Assembly (NCBI RefSeq): GCF_051903925.1
Contig: NZ_CP173678.1
Coordinates: 1,550,001 to 1,614,000 of the forward strand
Length of the DNA stretch: 64,000 nucleotides
From: G051903925 sp051903925
Lineage (GTDB): Bacteria; Pseudomonadota; Alphaproteobacteria; Zavarziniales; Zavarziniaceae
Reading direction: 5' to 3'
Part shown: positions 18,805 to 27,694 of the stretch, one piece after another
How the letters are laid out: the number at the start of each line of letters is the position of its first letter
How positions within the stretch are numbered: the stretch's first letter is position 1
Translations under genes and position numbers: made by a program
Notes under the pieces: model-generated
The model's database searches: none
Told to the model about the DNA's origin: nothing
Seen by the model: only the letters and a program-made list of their open reading frames with translations

Positions 18805-18922
18805 GATGCTTCGAGACGCGGGGCTTGCAACCCGCTCCCCAGCATGACGACGTTGTGTGGGCCATCGCTTCCCGACGGTCGTCATCCTGAGGAGGCCTGA
18901 AAGGCCGTCTCGAAGGATGCTG
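18805..18922. repeat. Pair of inverted, diverged copies of an intergenic repeat
   Basis: Between the binding-protein stop (18780) and the first permease (19008) are two inverted copies of one element: left 18805-18852 (GATGCTTCGAGACG ... CAGCATGACGA) and right 18878-18922 (GTCATCCTGAGGAGG ... GTCTCGAAGGATGCTGG). The right copy also contains AGGCCTGAAAGGCC. The structure would favour higher expression of the binding protein than of the permeases. Confidence 0.65.
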
Positions 18923-19007
18923 GTGCCACACCTCGGCAACATCCCGAAGGGGCGGTCGGGAAGCATTCGGAATCGGTTCGGGGGAACTTGATGGGCCGAA
19001 GGGGCGC

Positions 19008-19760
19008 ATGGACCTGTTGAGCTTCGGCCCGGATGGCTGGGGCGACGAATTGGCGGTGGGGGCGTGGCTCACCATCCGCCTGGCGGCCGTGACGGTGGTG
19101 TTCGGCCTGGCCTTCGGGCTGCTTGGCGCCTGGGCCAAGCTGTCGCGCATCGCCCCCATCCGCTGGGTGGGCCAGGGCTACACCACCGTGATCCGGGGCA
19201 TCCCGGAACTTCTGACCTTGTTCCTGATCTATTACGGCCTGCAGTTCGGGGCCCAGGCAATCTTTCGCGCACTGGACATCACCGACATGGCGCAGATCTG
19301 GCCGCTGGGCCATTTCGGCTATGCCGGACCACCGGAGATCAGCGGCTTCCTGGCCGGGGTCATTGCACTCTCCCTGGTCTTTGGCGCCTATGCGACGGAG
19401 GTGTTCCGCGGCGCCATCCTGGCCGTTCCCACTGGCCAGATCGAGGCCGCGCGCGCCATCGGCATGCCGCCGTTCCTGGTCTTCCGCCGCATCATGCTGC
19501 CCCAGGTCTGGCGCTATGCCCTGCCCGGCATCGGCAACCTCTGGATGGTTCTGATCAAGGACACCTCGCTGGTCAGCGCCATCGCGCTGGACGAACTCAC
19601 GCGCCAGACCCAGATCGCGGTCGGGGCGACCAAGCGGCCCTTCCTGTTCTTTGCCACCGCCAGCCTGATCTACCTGGCGATCACCGCCATCTCGATGATC
19701 GTCCTGGCCCGGGCAGAGGCACGCGCCGCCCGTGGCATCCGTCGGCCGGCCGCGTCATGA
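19008..19760 (+). CDS. Polar amino-acid ABC permease, HisQ-like
   Basis: This 250-residue inner-membrane protein has about five membrane helices. It shows the HisQ family start (WGDELAVGAWLTIRLA), the TVIRGIPELLTLFLIYYG segment and the EAA loop that docks on the ATPase (EAARAIGMPPFLVFRRIMLP). It pairs with the binding protein before it and with the next permease, whose start overlaps its stop as ATGA. Confidence 0.93.
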   Translation: MDLLSFGPDGWGDELAVGAWLTIRLAAVTVVFGLAFGLLGAWAKLSRIAPIRWVGQGYTTVIRGIPELLTLFLIYYGLQFGAQAIFRALDITDMAQIWPLGHFGYAGPPEISGFLAGVIALSLVFGAYATEVFRGAILAVPTGQIEAARAIGMPPFLVFRRIMLPQVWRYALPGIGNLWMVLIKDTSLVSAIALDELTRQTQIAVGATKRPFLFFATASLIYLAITAISMIVLARAEARAARGIRRPAAS

Positions 19761-20524
19761 GCGAGCTGTTCGCCGCCTTGGGGCATGGCCTGATCGCGAT
19801 CCTGGGCTTCATCGGCCTGGACCAGGACCTGCTGACGCGGCATGGCCCGTCCCTGCTGGATGGCATCTGGATCACGATCAAGCTGGTGGCCGTCGCAACG
19901 ATCCTGGGCGGCATCCTGGCCATACCCGTAGCCCTGGCCCGCATCTCGTCGATCCGGGTGTTCAACTGGCCGGCCACGGCCTTCGTCTTCTATTTCCGTG
20001 GCACGCCTGCGCTGATCCAGCTGTTCCTGATCTACTACGGCGCGGGGGAGTTCCGGCAGGAGCTGGACGCGATCGGCCTGTGGTGGATCTTCCGCGATGC
20101 GTGGTGGTGCGCCCTGATCGCCTTCACCCTCAACACCGCGGCCTATCAGGCCGAAATCCTGCGCGGCGGAATCCAGGGCGTGCCGACGGGCGAGCTTGAA
20201 GCCGCCAACGCGCTGGGCTTCCCCCGGGGCCTGATCTTCCGCCGCATCACCCTGCCCACCGCCTATCGCATCGCGTTGCCGGCTTTGGGGAACGAGGTGA
20301 TCCTGATGGTCAAGACCAGCGCCATCGTCGCCCTGGTCACGATCTATGACCTGATGGGGGCGACGCGGCTTGCCTTCTCCCGCTCGTTCAACCTGGAGAT
20401 CTACTTGGTCGCGGCGGTGATGTACCTGATGCTGACCTTGGCCTTCACCTGGGCGTGGGGGCGGCTGGAGAACCGCCTGAACCCCCAGCGCAGACGGCCC
20501 GCGACGGCACCGGCCCGGGCCTGA
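19757..20524 (+). CDS. Polar amino-acid ABC permease, HisM-like
   Basis: This 255-residue protein is the second channel subunit. It has WITIKLVAVATILGG, FYFRGTPALIQLFLIYYGAG and the EAA loop EAANALGFPRGLIFRRITLP, and ends with a charged tail (NRLNPQRRRPA). It starts at ATG 19757, overlapping HisQ. Its last 80 bp overlap the end of the convergent esterase gene. A hisP-like ATPase would be needed for activity and is not nearby. Confidence 0.92.
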   Translation: MSELFAALGHGLIAILGFIGLDQDLLTRHGPSLLDGIWITIKLVAVATILGGILAIPVALARISSIRVFNWPATAFVFYFRGTPALIQLFLIYYGAGEFRQELDAIGLWWIFRDAWWCALIAFTLNTAAYQAEILRGGIQGVPTGELEAANALGFPRGLIFRRITLPTAYRIALPALGNEVILMVKTSAIVALVTIYDLMGATRLAFSRSFNLEIYLVAAVMYLMLTLAFTWAWGRLENRLNPQRRRPATAPARA

Positions 20525-21335
20525 CCTGGGGCGTCGCCAGCAGCCCCGCCATCGCGTCGGCAAAGCGCATGCCGGCGATGACCTGGCCCCTGGTGTCGAG
20601 GTGGATGCCGTCCTTCAGGCTGGCCTCGTCCAGGTCGACCAGGGCGGCGTCCGCCAGGTGCACCTGCGCCTGCGCCTGGCGCACGCGGTCCCAGGCCGGA
20701 AAGCGGCGGCACAGCGACGGGTCCAGCCCCGCCAGCCGGGCATAGACGACGGGCAGTCCGGGCTGCCCCAGGTCGGCGCGGAAGGCGGTGATCAGGGCCG
20801 TGAAGGCGGCGTCCCAGGCGGCGGCATCCTCGGCCCGTCTCGCATCCCATTCGCCCTGGTACCACAGCAGGCCGGCCAGCCGTGACCCGGGGCGGGCTGC
20901 CAGCGCGGTCCGTGCCTGGGCCAGGCAGGCGCCATACAGCGACCGGGGCGAAGCCGCGGGTGCCCAGTCGGCGATGCTGGTGGCACCCAGGGCACAGGGC
21001 ACCAGCCCGACCTGCGCGCCGCCCATGCGGTCCAGGATCGCCAGCCCGAAGCTGAGGCCGGGGCCGACGCCGGCGTCCGCGTCCTGCGACGGGCCCTGCT
21101 CCGGCCTGGGCGCGTCGACCGGCTCGGCGGCGCGGGTCCAGCCGTCCGCACCCCGCCAGGCCAGCACGCCGTCGCTGCCCGCCTGGATCGACGGTGGCAG
21201 GTCGGCCAGGGCGCCGCGCCCGCTCATGTTCGACTGGCCGGCCAGGATGAAGACGGCAACGGGCGCCTCGCCCGCCAGCGCCGCGGTGGGCAGCGGGCTG
21301 GCCAGCAGGATGAACGCAACCAGACGCCACATCAT
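20445..21335 (-). CDS. Exported SGNH-type esterase (sialate O-acetylesterase-like)
   Basis: This protein has about 296 residues with a signal peptide (MMWRLVAFILLASPLPTAAL). The nucleophile block is VFILAGQSNMSGRG (Ser of GQSN). GLVPCALGATSI and LLWYQGEWD supply oxyanion-type residues, and the catalytic Asp-His pair is in KDGIHLDTRGQ. It probably removes acetyl esters from a sugar in the periplasm. The start at 21335 is chosen because the signal peptide begins there. The C-terminus overlaps the convergent hisM-like gene by 80 bp. Confidence 0.87.
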   Translation of the reverse strand: MMWRLVAFILLASPLPTAALAGEAPVAVFILAGQSNMSGRGALADLPPSIQAGSDGVLAWRGADGWTRAAEPVDAPRPEQGPSQDADAGVGPGLSFGLAILDRMGGAQVGLVPCALGATSIADWAPAASPRSLYGACLAQARTALAARPGSRLAGLLWYQGEWDARRAEDAAAWDAAFTALITAFRADLGQPGLPVVYARLAGLDPSLCRRFPAWDRVRQAQAQVHLADAALVDLDEASLKDGIHLDTRGQVIAGMRFADAMAGLLATPQVRPGPVPSRAVCAGGSGGSPAAPTPR

Positions 21336-21384
21336 TCGGTTACCGTCACGGCGGAGGATGACCTGTGTGATACCCAAGCGATTG

Positions 21385-22122
21385 ATGAACCGCATGGCAA
21401 GGCCAATTGCCCTTCTTGCCTTTGTCCTTTTCCCGTTGCTGATGGCGATGCCGGTGGCCGCGCGCAGCCTGGACGATGCCCAAAGGCGTGCACTGGCCGA
21501 CTACGGCTATGACTGCGGCCAGCTTCGCAACACGTTCGACGTCGTCGTCTGCAGCGATCCGATCCTGCTCGACGTCATGGGCGAACTCTTCGCCTCCTAT
21601 CGCGGGCTGCGGGCGATCACCGCCGCGTCCGCGCGTGGCGACCTGTGGCGTCGCCAGGAACAGTGGATCGACAGCCTGACCGAGGCCTGTGGCCTGGGGA
21701 CGCTGAAGGGCCTGACAGGGGACGACCTGGATCGCGCGCGCCTGTGCCTGGGCCGGGGCATGGCGGCGCGGGTCGAGGCGTTGGACGTCGCTGTCCGTCT
21801 GGGGGGCGTGGACTACCTCAGCGCCGACCTGGCGGGACCCGATGCCACCGACCAGGCAAGCGCAGGGCGCGTCCGCTGCACCGCGCCGGATGGTGCGGTC
21901 GTGATGCTGGAGCGCCAGACCTGCGACGCCCTGGGGGGCGTGACCGCGGACGCGGGGGGCCCGCGACCGAGCATGAAGGAGATGCCGGCGCAGCAGCCCG
22001 ACGCTCCGCCGCTGGACGATGGCTTGACCTGGCAGGATGTGCAGAGCGGCGTTGCCGCGGTGGACCCCGCGACAAAGGCGTACCAGGTCCTGAAGTACCT
22101 CTACTGCCGCCGCTGCCGGTAG
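21385..22122 (+). CDS. Exported LprI-like domain protein
   Basis: This protein has about 245 residues with a signal peptide (MARPIALLAFVLFPLLMAM, end near AARS). The following 80 residues fit the LprI/DUF1311 pattern: Cys pairs in YDCGQLRNTFDVVVCSDP, LFASYRGL, and LWRRQEQWIDSLTEACG. The rest is not recognised and contains a Cys-bounded stretch (VRCTAPDGAVVMLERQTC). LprI-type proteins are linked to lysozyme inhibition in some bacteria, but many DUF1311 proteins are uncharacterised. ATG 21394 is an alternative start. Confidence 0.75.
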   Translation: MNRMARPIALLAFVLFPLLMAMPVAARSLDDAQRRALADYGYDCGQLRNTFDVVVCSDPILLDVMGELFASYRGLRAITAASARGDLWRRQEQWIDSLTEACGLGTLKGLTGDDLDRARLCLGRGMAARVEALDVAVRLGGVDYLSADLAGPDATDQASAGRVRCTAPDGAVVMLERQTCDALGGVTADAGGPRPSMKEMPAQQPDAPPLDDGLTWQDVQSGVAAVDPATKAYQVLKYLYCRRCR

Positions 22123-22131
22123 GGCGCGTCC

Positions 22132-22650
22132 TCAGTCGCCCAGGCCGCGGGGCGTGCGGAACTGGGCCAGCGTGCCGGACTGCACGGCCAGGGTCCGCCA
22201 CGGCGCATCGGCCAGCTCGACGACCGCCAGGGCGGCGGTCGGGAACTTGCCCGCCAACTGGTGGCGCAGCTCCGCATCGCCGGTGCCGCTGAGGCTGAAG
22301 GCCAGTTCGTGCAGGCCTGGATTGTGCCCGATCAGCAGCGGCGCGCGCACGCTGTCGGGCAGCGCCTTCAGCCGCGCCACCAGGGTCGCGGCCGTTGCCA
22401 GGTAGAGCTCCGGCTCGACCGACACGGCGATGCGCGGGTCCAGGACCGAGCGGATCGCGGCCAGCGTCTGGCGCGTGCGCAGCGCGGTCGAGCACAGGAC
22501 CTGGTCCGGCACCAGGCCCAGGCGCGCGATCTCTCGCGCCATCAGCACGGCCGCGGTTTCGCCCCGCGCGTTAAGCGGCCGGTCGTGATCGTCCAGGCCA
22601 TCGGTCGCCCAGGACGACTTGGCATGGCGCAGGATCAGGATCTGCCGCAT
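22132..22650 (-). CDS. sixA: Phosphohistidine phosphatase SixA
   Basis: This 172-residue protein of the histidine phosphatase superfamily has the SixA-specific opening ILILRHAKSSWA (RHA catalytic motif), a DHDRPLNARGE segment, CSTALRTRQT and the second catalytic His in LLIGHNPGLHEL. It is expected to dephosphorylate phosphohistidine on signalling or PTS proteins. It begins 4 bp after the ThyX stop, so the two are probably co-transcribed. Confidence 0.92.
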   Translation of the reverse strand: MRQILILRHAKSSWATDGLDDHDRPLNARGETAAVLMAREIARLGLVPDQVLCSTALRTRQTLAAIRSVLDPRIAVSVEPELYLATAATLVARLKALPDSVRAPLLIGHNPGLHELAFSLSGTGDAELRHQLAGKFPTAALAVVELADAPWRTLAVQSGTLAQFRTPRGLGD

Positions 22651-22654
22651 CAGC

Positions 22655-23587
22655 TCAGGCCTCCAGGCCCAGCGTTTCGACCAGTTCGCGCCATTCCCGG
22701 GGGCCCAAGCCGCTCGTCTCCTGGCTCACGGTCTCGCCCTTCAGGCGCCGGCGCACGACGTCCAGCGCCCGCGCCGACAGGGTGACCGCACCCAGCCGGT
22801 ACTGGGTGAAGGCGTCATAGGTGGCGGGCACCCAGCGCTTCACCGTGTCCAGCATCACCTCGGCATACACGCGGATCTCGGCCTGGGCATGGGCATCCGC
22901 GCGCACCGACAGGAAGTGCAGAAGGTTGTGGAGGTCGGTCTTCCAGTACCACTGGGTGTAGTAGTTGAGGCTGAGGTTCATGCGCGCCAGCTCGCGCGCC
23001 AGGCCGGGCCGCTGGGGGTCCGCGTCCTCACCCTCGTTCAGCAGGTGGCTGTACGTGCGATAGGCCCGCTCCGCATCCTCGCGCAGCAGGTCCAGGACCT
23101 GGGCCGCCTCGTCCGCCGACAATTGCGTGCCGCGGCCCTGGCGGTTGACGCTGGACTGCGCCGCGATGTCGCCGGGCGCGGGCAGGTAGAATTCGCGATC
23201 CAGGATCGAATAGCGGGCGCTGATCTCGTTCACGTTGGCGGTGCGGTGGCGGATCCACTGGCGCGCCACGAAGATCGGCAGCTTCACATGGTACTTGATC
23301 TCGCACATCTCGAACGGGGTCGAGTGGCGATGGCGCATCAGGTAGCCGATCAGCGCCGCATCTTCCCGCGCCCGCCTTGTACCCCGGCCATAGGACACCC
23401 GCGCCGCCTGCACCACTGCGCTGTCGTCGCCCATGTAGTCGACGACGCGGACGAAGCCATGGTCGAGGACGGGGAAGGGCCTGTAGAGCACCTCCTCAAG
23501 CGCCGGCGACACCACGCGCCGCGTCGGCACGGGCTCGGCCGCGGCCAGCTCCTCCAGTTCCTTCTGCTCGTTCGTGATCTCGGTCAT
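22655..23587 (-). CDS. thyX: Flavin-dependent thymidylate synthase
   Basis: This 310-residue enzyme converts dUMP to dTMP using methylene-THF, NADPH and FAD. The ThyX motif RHRTANVNEISARYS is intact, preceded by STPFEMCEIKYHVKLPIFV; LNYYTQWYWKTDLHNLLHFL and the C-terminal dUMP-contact region are present. The N-terminus adds about 30 residues (glutamate-rich, TNEQKELEELAAAEP). It fits with the B12-dependent RNR further right as part of an oxygen-independent nucleotide supply, although they are not linked genetically. Confidence 0.97.
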   Translation of the reverse strand: MTEITNEQKELEELAAAEPVPTRRVVSPALEEVLYRPFPVLDHGFVRVVDYMGDDSAVVQAARVSYGRGTRRAREDAALIGYLMRHRHSTPFEMCEIKYHVKLPIFVARQWIRHRTANVNEISARYSILDREFYLPAPGDIAAQSSVNRQGRGTQLSADEAAQVLDLLREDAERAYRTYSHLLNEGEDADPQRPGLARELARMNLSLNYYTQWYWKTDLHNLLHFLSVRADAHAQAEIRVYAEVMLDTVKRWVPATYDAFTQYRLGAVTLSARALDVVRRRLKGETVSQETSGLGPREWRELVETLGLEA

Positions 23588-23683
23588 GGCGCCGCCCCTG
23601 AAGGGGCGCCAGCCTAGTGGACTTGGTGCGAATTGCGAACCACGGCGCGCCTGCCGCGCCGCGGCAGATGGTCGTATGCGCTC

Positions 23684-23713
23684 CGCTCATCCCCGCCTTC
23701 GCGGGGATGAGCG
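23684..23713. repeat. Palindromic intergenic repeat (member 1)
   Basis: CGCTCATCCCCGC and GCGGGGATGAGCG are perfect 13-bp arms around CTTC. It sits in the gap upstream of thyX and downstream of bioB. Related copies are at 43088-43119 and 51663-51749. Confidence 0.85.
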
Positions 23714-23746
23714 CGTTTGGGGTGGTCGCCCCGCTTGTCGCGTCGG

Positions 23747-24802
23747 CTATTCCGCGGCAACCGTCACGCGCGCGTGGTGGTGGTGGCCCCGGTCGTGCCC
23801 ATGGGCGTCGCGTTCCGGCAGGTCCATCGGACCGACGCCCAGCTTGGCGAACAGGGCGTCGTCCTTGCTCTCGACCGGATTAGCGGCGGTCAGCAGGCGG
23901 GAACCCCGGAAGATCGAATTGGCGCCGGCCAGGAAGCAGAGGGCCTGGACCTCGTCGCTCATCCCCTCGCGCCCGGCGGACAGGCGGACCATCGACTGCG
24001 GCATCAGGATGCGGGCGACCGCCACCGTGCGCACGAACTCGATCCCCTCCAGCCGCGGGGCGCCGCCCAGCTTCGTGCCTTCGATCGCGATCAGCATGTT
24101 GATCGGCACGCTCTCGGGATGGACGGCCAGGTTCGCCAGCGACAGCAGCATCGAGGCGCGATCGGTCCTCGACTCGCCCATCCCGACGATCCCGCCACAG
24201 CACACGCTCATGCCGGCCTGGCGCACGGCGTCCAGCGTATCCAGGCGGTCCTGGAACGTCCGGGTGGTGATGATTTCGTTGTAGAACTCGGGCGAGGTGT
24301 CGATGTTGTGGTTGTAATAGTCGAGGCCCGCCTGCCCCAGGCGCTGCGCCTGCTCCGGCGTCAGCATGCCAAGTGTCGCACAGGTCTCCATGCCGAGCGC
24401 GCGCACGCCCTCGACCATGGCGCAGACCTGGTCCAGGTCGCGCTCCTTAGGGCTGCGCCAGGCGGCCCCCATGCAATAGCGCGTGGCACCCGCCGCCTTG
24501 GCAGCCCTGGCATCGGCCAGCACCGCGTCCAGCGGCATCAGCTTGGACGCCTTGACCCCCGTCTCGAAGCTGGCCGACTGCGAACAATAGCCGCAATCCT
24601 CGGGGCAGCCGCCGGTCTTGATCGACAGCAGGGTCGAAATCTGGACCTTGTTCGGGTCGAAGGCCTGGCGGTGGACCGTCTGGGCGCGGAAGATCAGGTC
24701 GGCAAAGGGCAGGTCGAACAGCGCCTCAACCTCCGCCATCGTCCAGTCATGGCGCAGCGCGCTCGTGGCGGTATTGGCATCGGCAATCGCGGCGTCCGGC
24801 AT
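23747..24802 (-). CDS. bioB: Biotin synthase
   Basis: This 351-residue radical-SAM enzyme inserts sulfur into dethiobiotin. The 4Fe-4S motif is in GGCPEDCGYCSQS; YYNHNIDTSPEFY and CCGGIVGMGES are the usual substrate and second-cluster regions, and the conserved Arg of the 2Fe-2S site is in VRLSAGRE. The start MPDAAIADAN at 24802 has a strong ribosome-binding site (GGGAGGGGG). The C-terminus carries a histidine-rich tail (HGHDRGHHHHARV), which is not part of the usual fold. bioD is divergent across a 121-bp gap. Confidence 0.97.
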   Translation of the reverse strand: MPDAAIADANTATSALRHDWTMAEVEALFDLPFADLIFRAQTVHRQAFDPNKVQISTLLSIKTGGCPEDCGYCSQSASFETGVKASKLMPLDAVLADARAAKAAGATRYCMGAAWRSPKERDLDQVCAMVEGVRALGMETCATLGMLTPEQAQRLGQAGLDYYNHNIDTSPEFYNEIITTRTFQDRLDTLDAVRQAGMSVCCGGIVGMGESRTDRASMLLSLANLAVHPESVPINMLIAIEGTKLGGAPRLEGIEFVRTVAVARILMPQSMVRLSAGREGMSDEVQALCFLAGANSIFRGSRLLTAANPVESKDDALFAKLGVGPMDLPERDAHGHDRGHHHHARVTVAAE

Positions 24803-24923
24803 TGTTCCCCCTCCCGGGTGAGACTTGGGCCGAACCATAGGGACGGTCCTGCGGCATCGCAAGCGGGGCTTCACGCCGGCCCCGCGGCATGGTTTGACAG
24901 CACTGCACAGCGCGGGAGTCACC

Positions 24924-25610
24924 ATGGCAGGACTGTTCATCACCGGCACGGGCACAGGGCTCGGCAAGACGCTGGTCGCCGCCTGCCTTGTCCAGGCGGC
25001 GCTGGGCCGCGGCCTGACCGTCAACGCGCTGAAGCCGGTGCTCAGCGGCTATGAGGACGACGAGGCGGCGGAGTCGGATGCCGGCATCCTGCTCCGCGCC
25101 CGTGGGCTTCCGGTCGATGCCGCTGGCCTGGATGCGACCACGCCCTGGCGCTATCGCGCACCCCTGTCGCCCGACATGGCCGCCGCGCGGGAAGGCCGGG
25201 CGATCGACGTCGACGCCGTCATCGACTTCTGTCGCGCAGGCTTGAGCGGACCGCAGGACCTGGTCCTGATCGAAGGGGCGGGCGGCCTGATGGTGCCGCT
25301 GGACGAAACGCGCCACAGCCGCGACTGGATCGCCGCACTCGGCATCCCGGTCGTCCTGGTCGCCGGCACCTATCTGGGCACGATCAGCCACACGCTGACG
25401 TCGCTGGCGGCGCTGCGGGAGGCGGGCATTCCCCTCCATGCCATCGTGCTCAGCCGGTCGGAGGAGTCGCCCGTGCCCAATGCCGAGGTGGCGGCCGCGA
25501 TCCAGCGCTTCGCGCCGGGGTCACGCATCCATGCGCTGGAGCGCCTGTCCGGGCCGGAGCCCTGGCGCGGGGGCGCCGACCTGGGCGCGGTGCTGGACGG
25601 CCTTGCCTGA
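24924..25610 (+). CDS. bioD: Dethiobiotin synthetase
   Basis: This 228-residue ATP-dependent carboxylase converts DAPA to dethiobiotin. The P-loop GTGTGLGKT is at residues 8-16, followed by NALKPVLSGYEDDE, EGAGGLMVPLD and VVLVAGTYLGTISHTL. ATG 24924 follows GGGAG at a good distance. It is divergent from bioB and convergent, with a 12-bp gap, with the aminotransferase gene. No BioA or BioF gene is visible. Confidence 0.95.
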   Translation: MAGLFITGTGTGLGKTLVAACLVQAALGRGLTVNALKPVLSGYEDDEAAESDAGILLRARGLPVDAAGLDATTPWRYRAPLSPDMAAAREGRAIDVDAVIDFCRAGLSGPQDLVLIEGAGGLMVPLDETRHSRDWIAALGIPVVLVAGTYLGTISHTLTSLAALREAGIPLHAIVLSRSEESPVPNAEVAAAIQRFAPGSRIHALERLSGPEPWRGGADLGAVLDGLA

Positions 25611-25622
25611 GGTCGGGTCGCC

Positions 25623-27023
25623 TCAGCCCACCTTGGCGCCCATCCGGACATAGGCGTCGGTCACGTCGTTCAGCGCGCCGGTGAAGCGGTCGAACAGGTC
25701 GTCCACCTCGTCCTCTGTGATGATCAGCGGGGGCGAGAAGCCGGCGCAGTCGCCGCTGCCGGGCGTGCGGATGATCAGGCGGTATTCCTCCTGCGCGCGG
25801 TCCTTGAGCAGGCGGCCGAACATGCCCTTGGGCTCGAACGGGGCCTTGGTCGCCTTGTCCGCGGTGAACTCGATCGCACCCATCAGGCCGGCATGGCGGA
25901 CCTCGCCCACCAGCGGATGGTCGCGGAAGACGTTCATGCGCTGGGCAAAGCGGGCCGCCACGCCTGCCACGTGCGCCTCCAGGTTCCGGGACTTGATGAT
26001 GTCAAGCATCTTGACCGCCACCGCACAGGCGACCGGATGGCCGGAATAGGTCGAGCCATGGGCAAAGGTGCCGATCTCGTCGCTGCCCTGCTCCAGCGCG
26101 TCGTACATCTCGGGCGGCATCACCAGGGCGGCCAGCGGCTGGTAGGCGCTCGTGATCTGCTTGGCCAGCGTCATGGTCGTGGGCGTCATGCCCACGGTCT
26201 CGGCGCCCCACATGTTGCCCGTCCGCAGGAAGCCGGTGATGACCTCGTCATCCAGCATCATCACGTCATAGCGGTCGAGCACGGCTTGGATGCGCGCGTG
26301 ATAGGTGGCGGGCGGCACGATGACGCCGCCGCCGCCGGTCACGGGCTCAGCGATGAAGGCGGCGACTGTTTCCGGCCCCTCGGCCAGGATCAGGGCCTCC
26401 AGCTCGTCGGCGCGGCGCTGGGCGAACTCGTCCTCCGTCTCGCCCGGCAGGCCGTGGTGATAGAAGCTGGCCTCGCCCGTGTGGAGGATGTTGTGGATCG
26501 GCAGGTCGAAGGCGCGGTGGTTGGCCGGGATGCCGGTCAGGCTGGACGCGGCGACCGTCGCCCCGTGATAGGCATTGTGCCGGCCGATGATCTTCTTCTT
26601 TTGCGGCTTGCCGATGATGTTGTTCCGGTACCAGATGAACTTGACTAGGTTGTCGTTCGCCTCCGACCCCGACAGGCAGAAATAGAACCGGGGGTTCTGG
26701 ATCGGCACGATTTCGGCCAGGCGTTCGGCCAGTTCGACCGACGGCTGAACCGAGCGGTGGGCAACCGTGTAGTAATAGGGCAGCTTGCGCATCTGCTCGA
26801 CCGCCGCCTCGACCAGTTCGTGGTCGCTGAAGCCAAGTGCCGTGCACCACATGCCGGCCACCGCTTCCAGGTAGGGCGTGCCGTTCTCGTCGATGATGAA
26901 GATGCCCTTGCCCCCCGTCATGACGATCGGGCCGGCCTTGCGCAGGGTCGACAGGTGCGACATGCCATGCAGGACGTAGCGGGCATCCCTGGCCGCGGCG
27001 GAATTGGGAAGAGCTTGGTTCAC
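25623..27023 (-). CDS. Class III (omega) aminotransferase
   Basis: This 466-residue PLP enzyme shows FYFCLSGSEANDNLVKF, GRHNAYHGATVAASSLTGI, EPVTGGGGVIVPP, MMLDDEVITGFLRTG and the PLP lysine in TLAKQITSAYQPLAA. The wording fits the omega-amino-acid/polyamine:pyruvate group more than BioA, which usually shows a different start and substrate loop. The start is placed at GTG 27023 (VNQALPNSAAARDARYVLHG), where conserved sequence begins; an ATG at 27062 is in frame. The neighbour bioD is suggestive, but a biotin role is not established. Confidence 0.9.
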   Translation of the reverse strand: MNQALPNSAAARDARYVLHGMSHLSTLRKAGPIVMTGGKGIFIIDENGTPYLEAVAGMWCTALGFSDHELVEAAVEQMRKLPYYYTVAHRSVQPSVELAERLAEIVPIQNPRFYFCLSGSEANDNLVKFIWYRNNIIGKPQKKKIIGRHNAYHGATVAASSLTGIPANHRAFDLPIHNILHTGEASFYHHGLPGETEDEFAQRRADELEALILAEGPETVAAFIAEPVTGGGGVIVPPATYHARIQAVLDRYDVMMLDDEVITGFLRTGNMWGAETVGMTPTTMTLAKQITSAYQPLAALVMPPEMYDALEQGSDEIGTFAHGSTYSGHPVACAVAVKMLDIIKSRNLEAHVAGVAARFAQRMNVFRDHPLVGEVRHAGLMGAIEFTADKATKAPFEPKGMFGRLLKDRAQEEYRLIIRTPGSGDCAGFSPPLIITEDEVDDLFDRFTGALNDVTDAYVRMGAKVG

Positions 27024-27193
27024 GGTCGACCCCTGGCTCTGGCGCCCGCGGGTCGCGGGCACCGCATGTGGACCTGGACCGCCCCCCGGCGCGGCACCGC
27101 GTCAGCCGCGCTGTGCCCTGTATACCGTGCTGATCCTACTCCCCGGGTCCGCCCTGCCCAGCGGGATTCGCCAAAGCTCGCTTGGGCAGTGGT

Positions 27194-27691
27194 TCAGGGC
27201 GCGACGCGGCGGTACTGCCCGCGGTGGAAGAGCAGGGGCATGGCGTCCAACCGGGCGTCCAGGCGCTTGACCTCGCCCACGAAGATGACGTGGTCGCCGC
27301 CGTCGTGGCGGGCCTGGGTCTCGCACTCGAAGACGGCGATGGCGCCGTGCAGGACAGGGCAGCCGCTGTCCCAGATGTCGAAGGCGATGCCGGCGAAGCG
27401 ATCCTCGATCGGGCTGGCGAAGCGGTTGGACAGGTGCTCCTGGTCCTGGCCCAGCACGTTGACGGCGAAGTGCGTGCCGGCGTGAAAGCCGTCGAAGCTG
27501 AGCGCGTCGCGCCCCATGCTGAACAGGACCAGCGGCGGATCGAGCGAGACCGAGTTGAAGGACGAGGCGGTAAAGCCCAGCAGCCGGTCGTTCGCCGTGC
27601 GGCAGGTGACGATGGTGACGCCGGTCGCAAAGCAGCTCAACGCGTCGCGGAACTCGCGGGATTGAACCTGCTGGATCTCCTGGGTGCTCAC
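27194..27691 (-). CDS. Flavin reductase-like protein (FMN-binding split barrel)
   Basis: This 165-residue protein has the family pattern FRDALSCFATGVTIVTC, FTASSFNSVSLDPPLVLFS and HFAVNVLGQDQEHLSNRFAS, ending in HRGQYRRV. These proteins reduce FMN/FAD for a partner monooxygenase or bind flavin themselves. It starts at GTG 27691, 3 bp after the DUF1989-GcvT fusion gene, so it is in one operon with it. No monooxygenase is adjacent. Confidence 0.92.
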   Translation of the reverse strand: MSTQEIQQVQSREFRDALSCFATGVTIVTCRTANDRLLGFTASSFNSVSLDPPLVLFSMGRDALSFDGFHAGTHFAVNVLGQDQEHLSNRFASPIEDRFAGIAFDIWDSGCPVLHGAIAVFECETQARHDGGDHVIFVGEVKRLDARLDAMPLLFHRGQYRRVAP

Positions 27692-27694
27692 GGT

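Noticed and set aside
25623..27023. Assignment of the class III aminotransferase as BioA
   Set aside because: It is next to bioD, but the sequence reads like general omega-aminotransferases and BioA-specific features were not seen.
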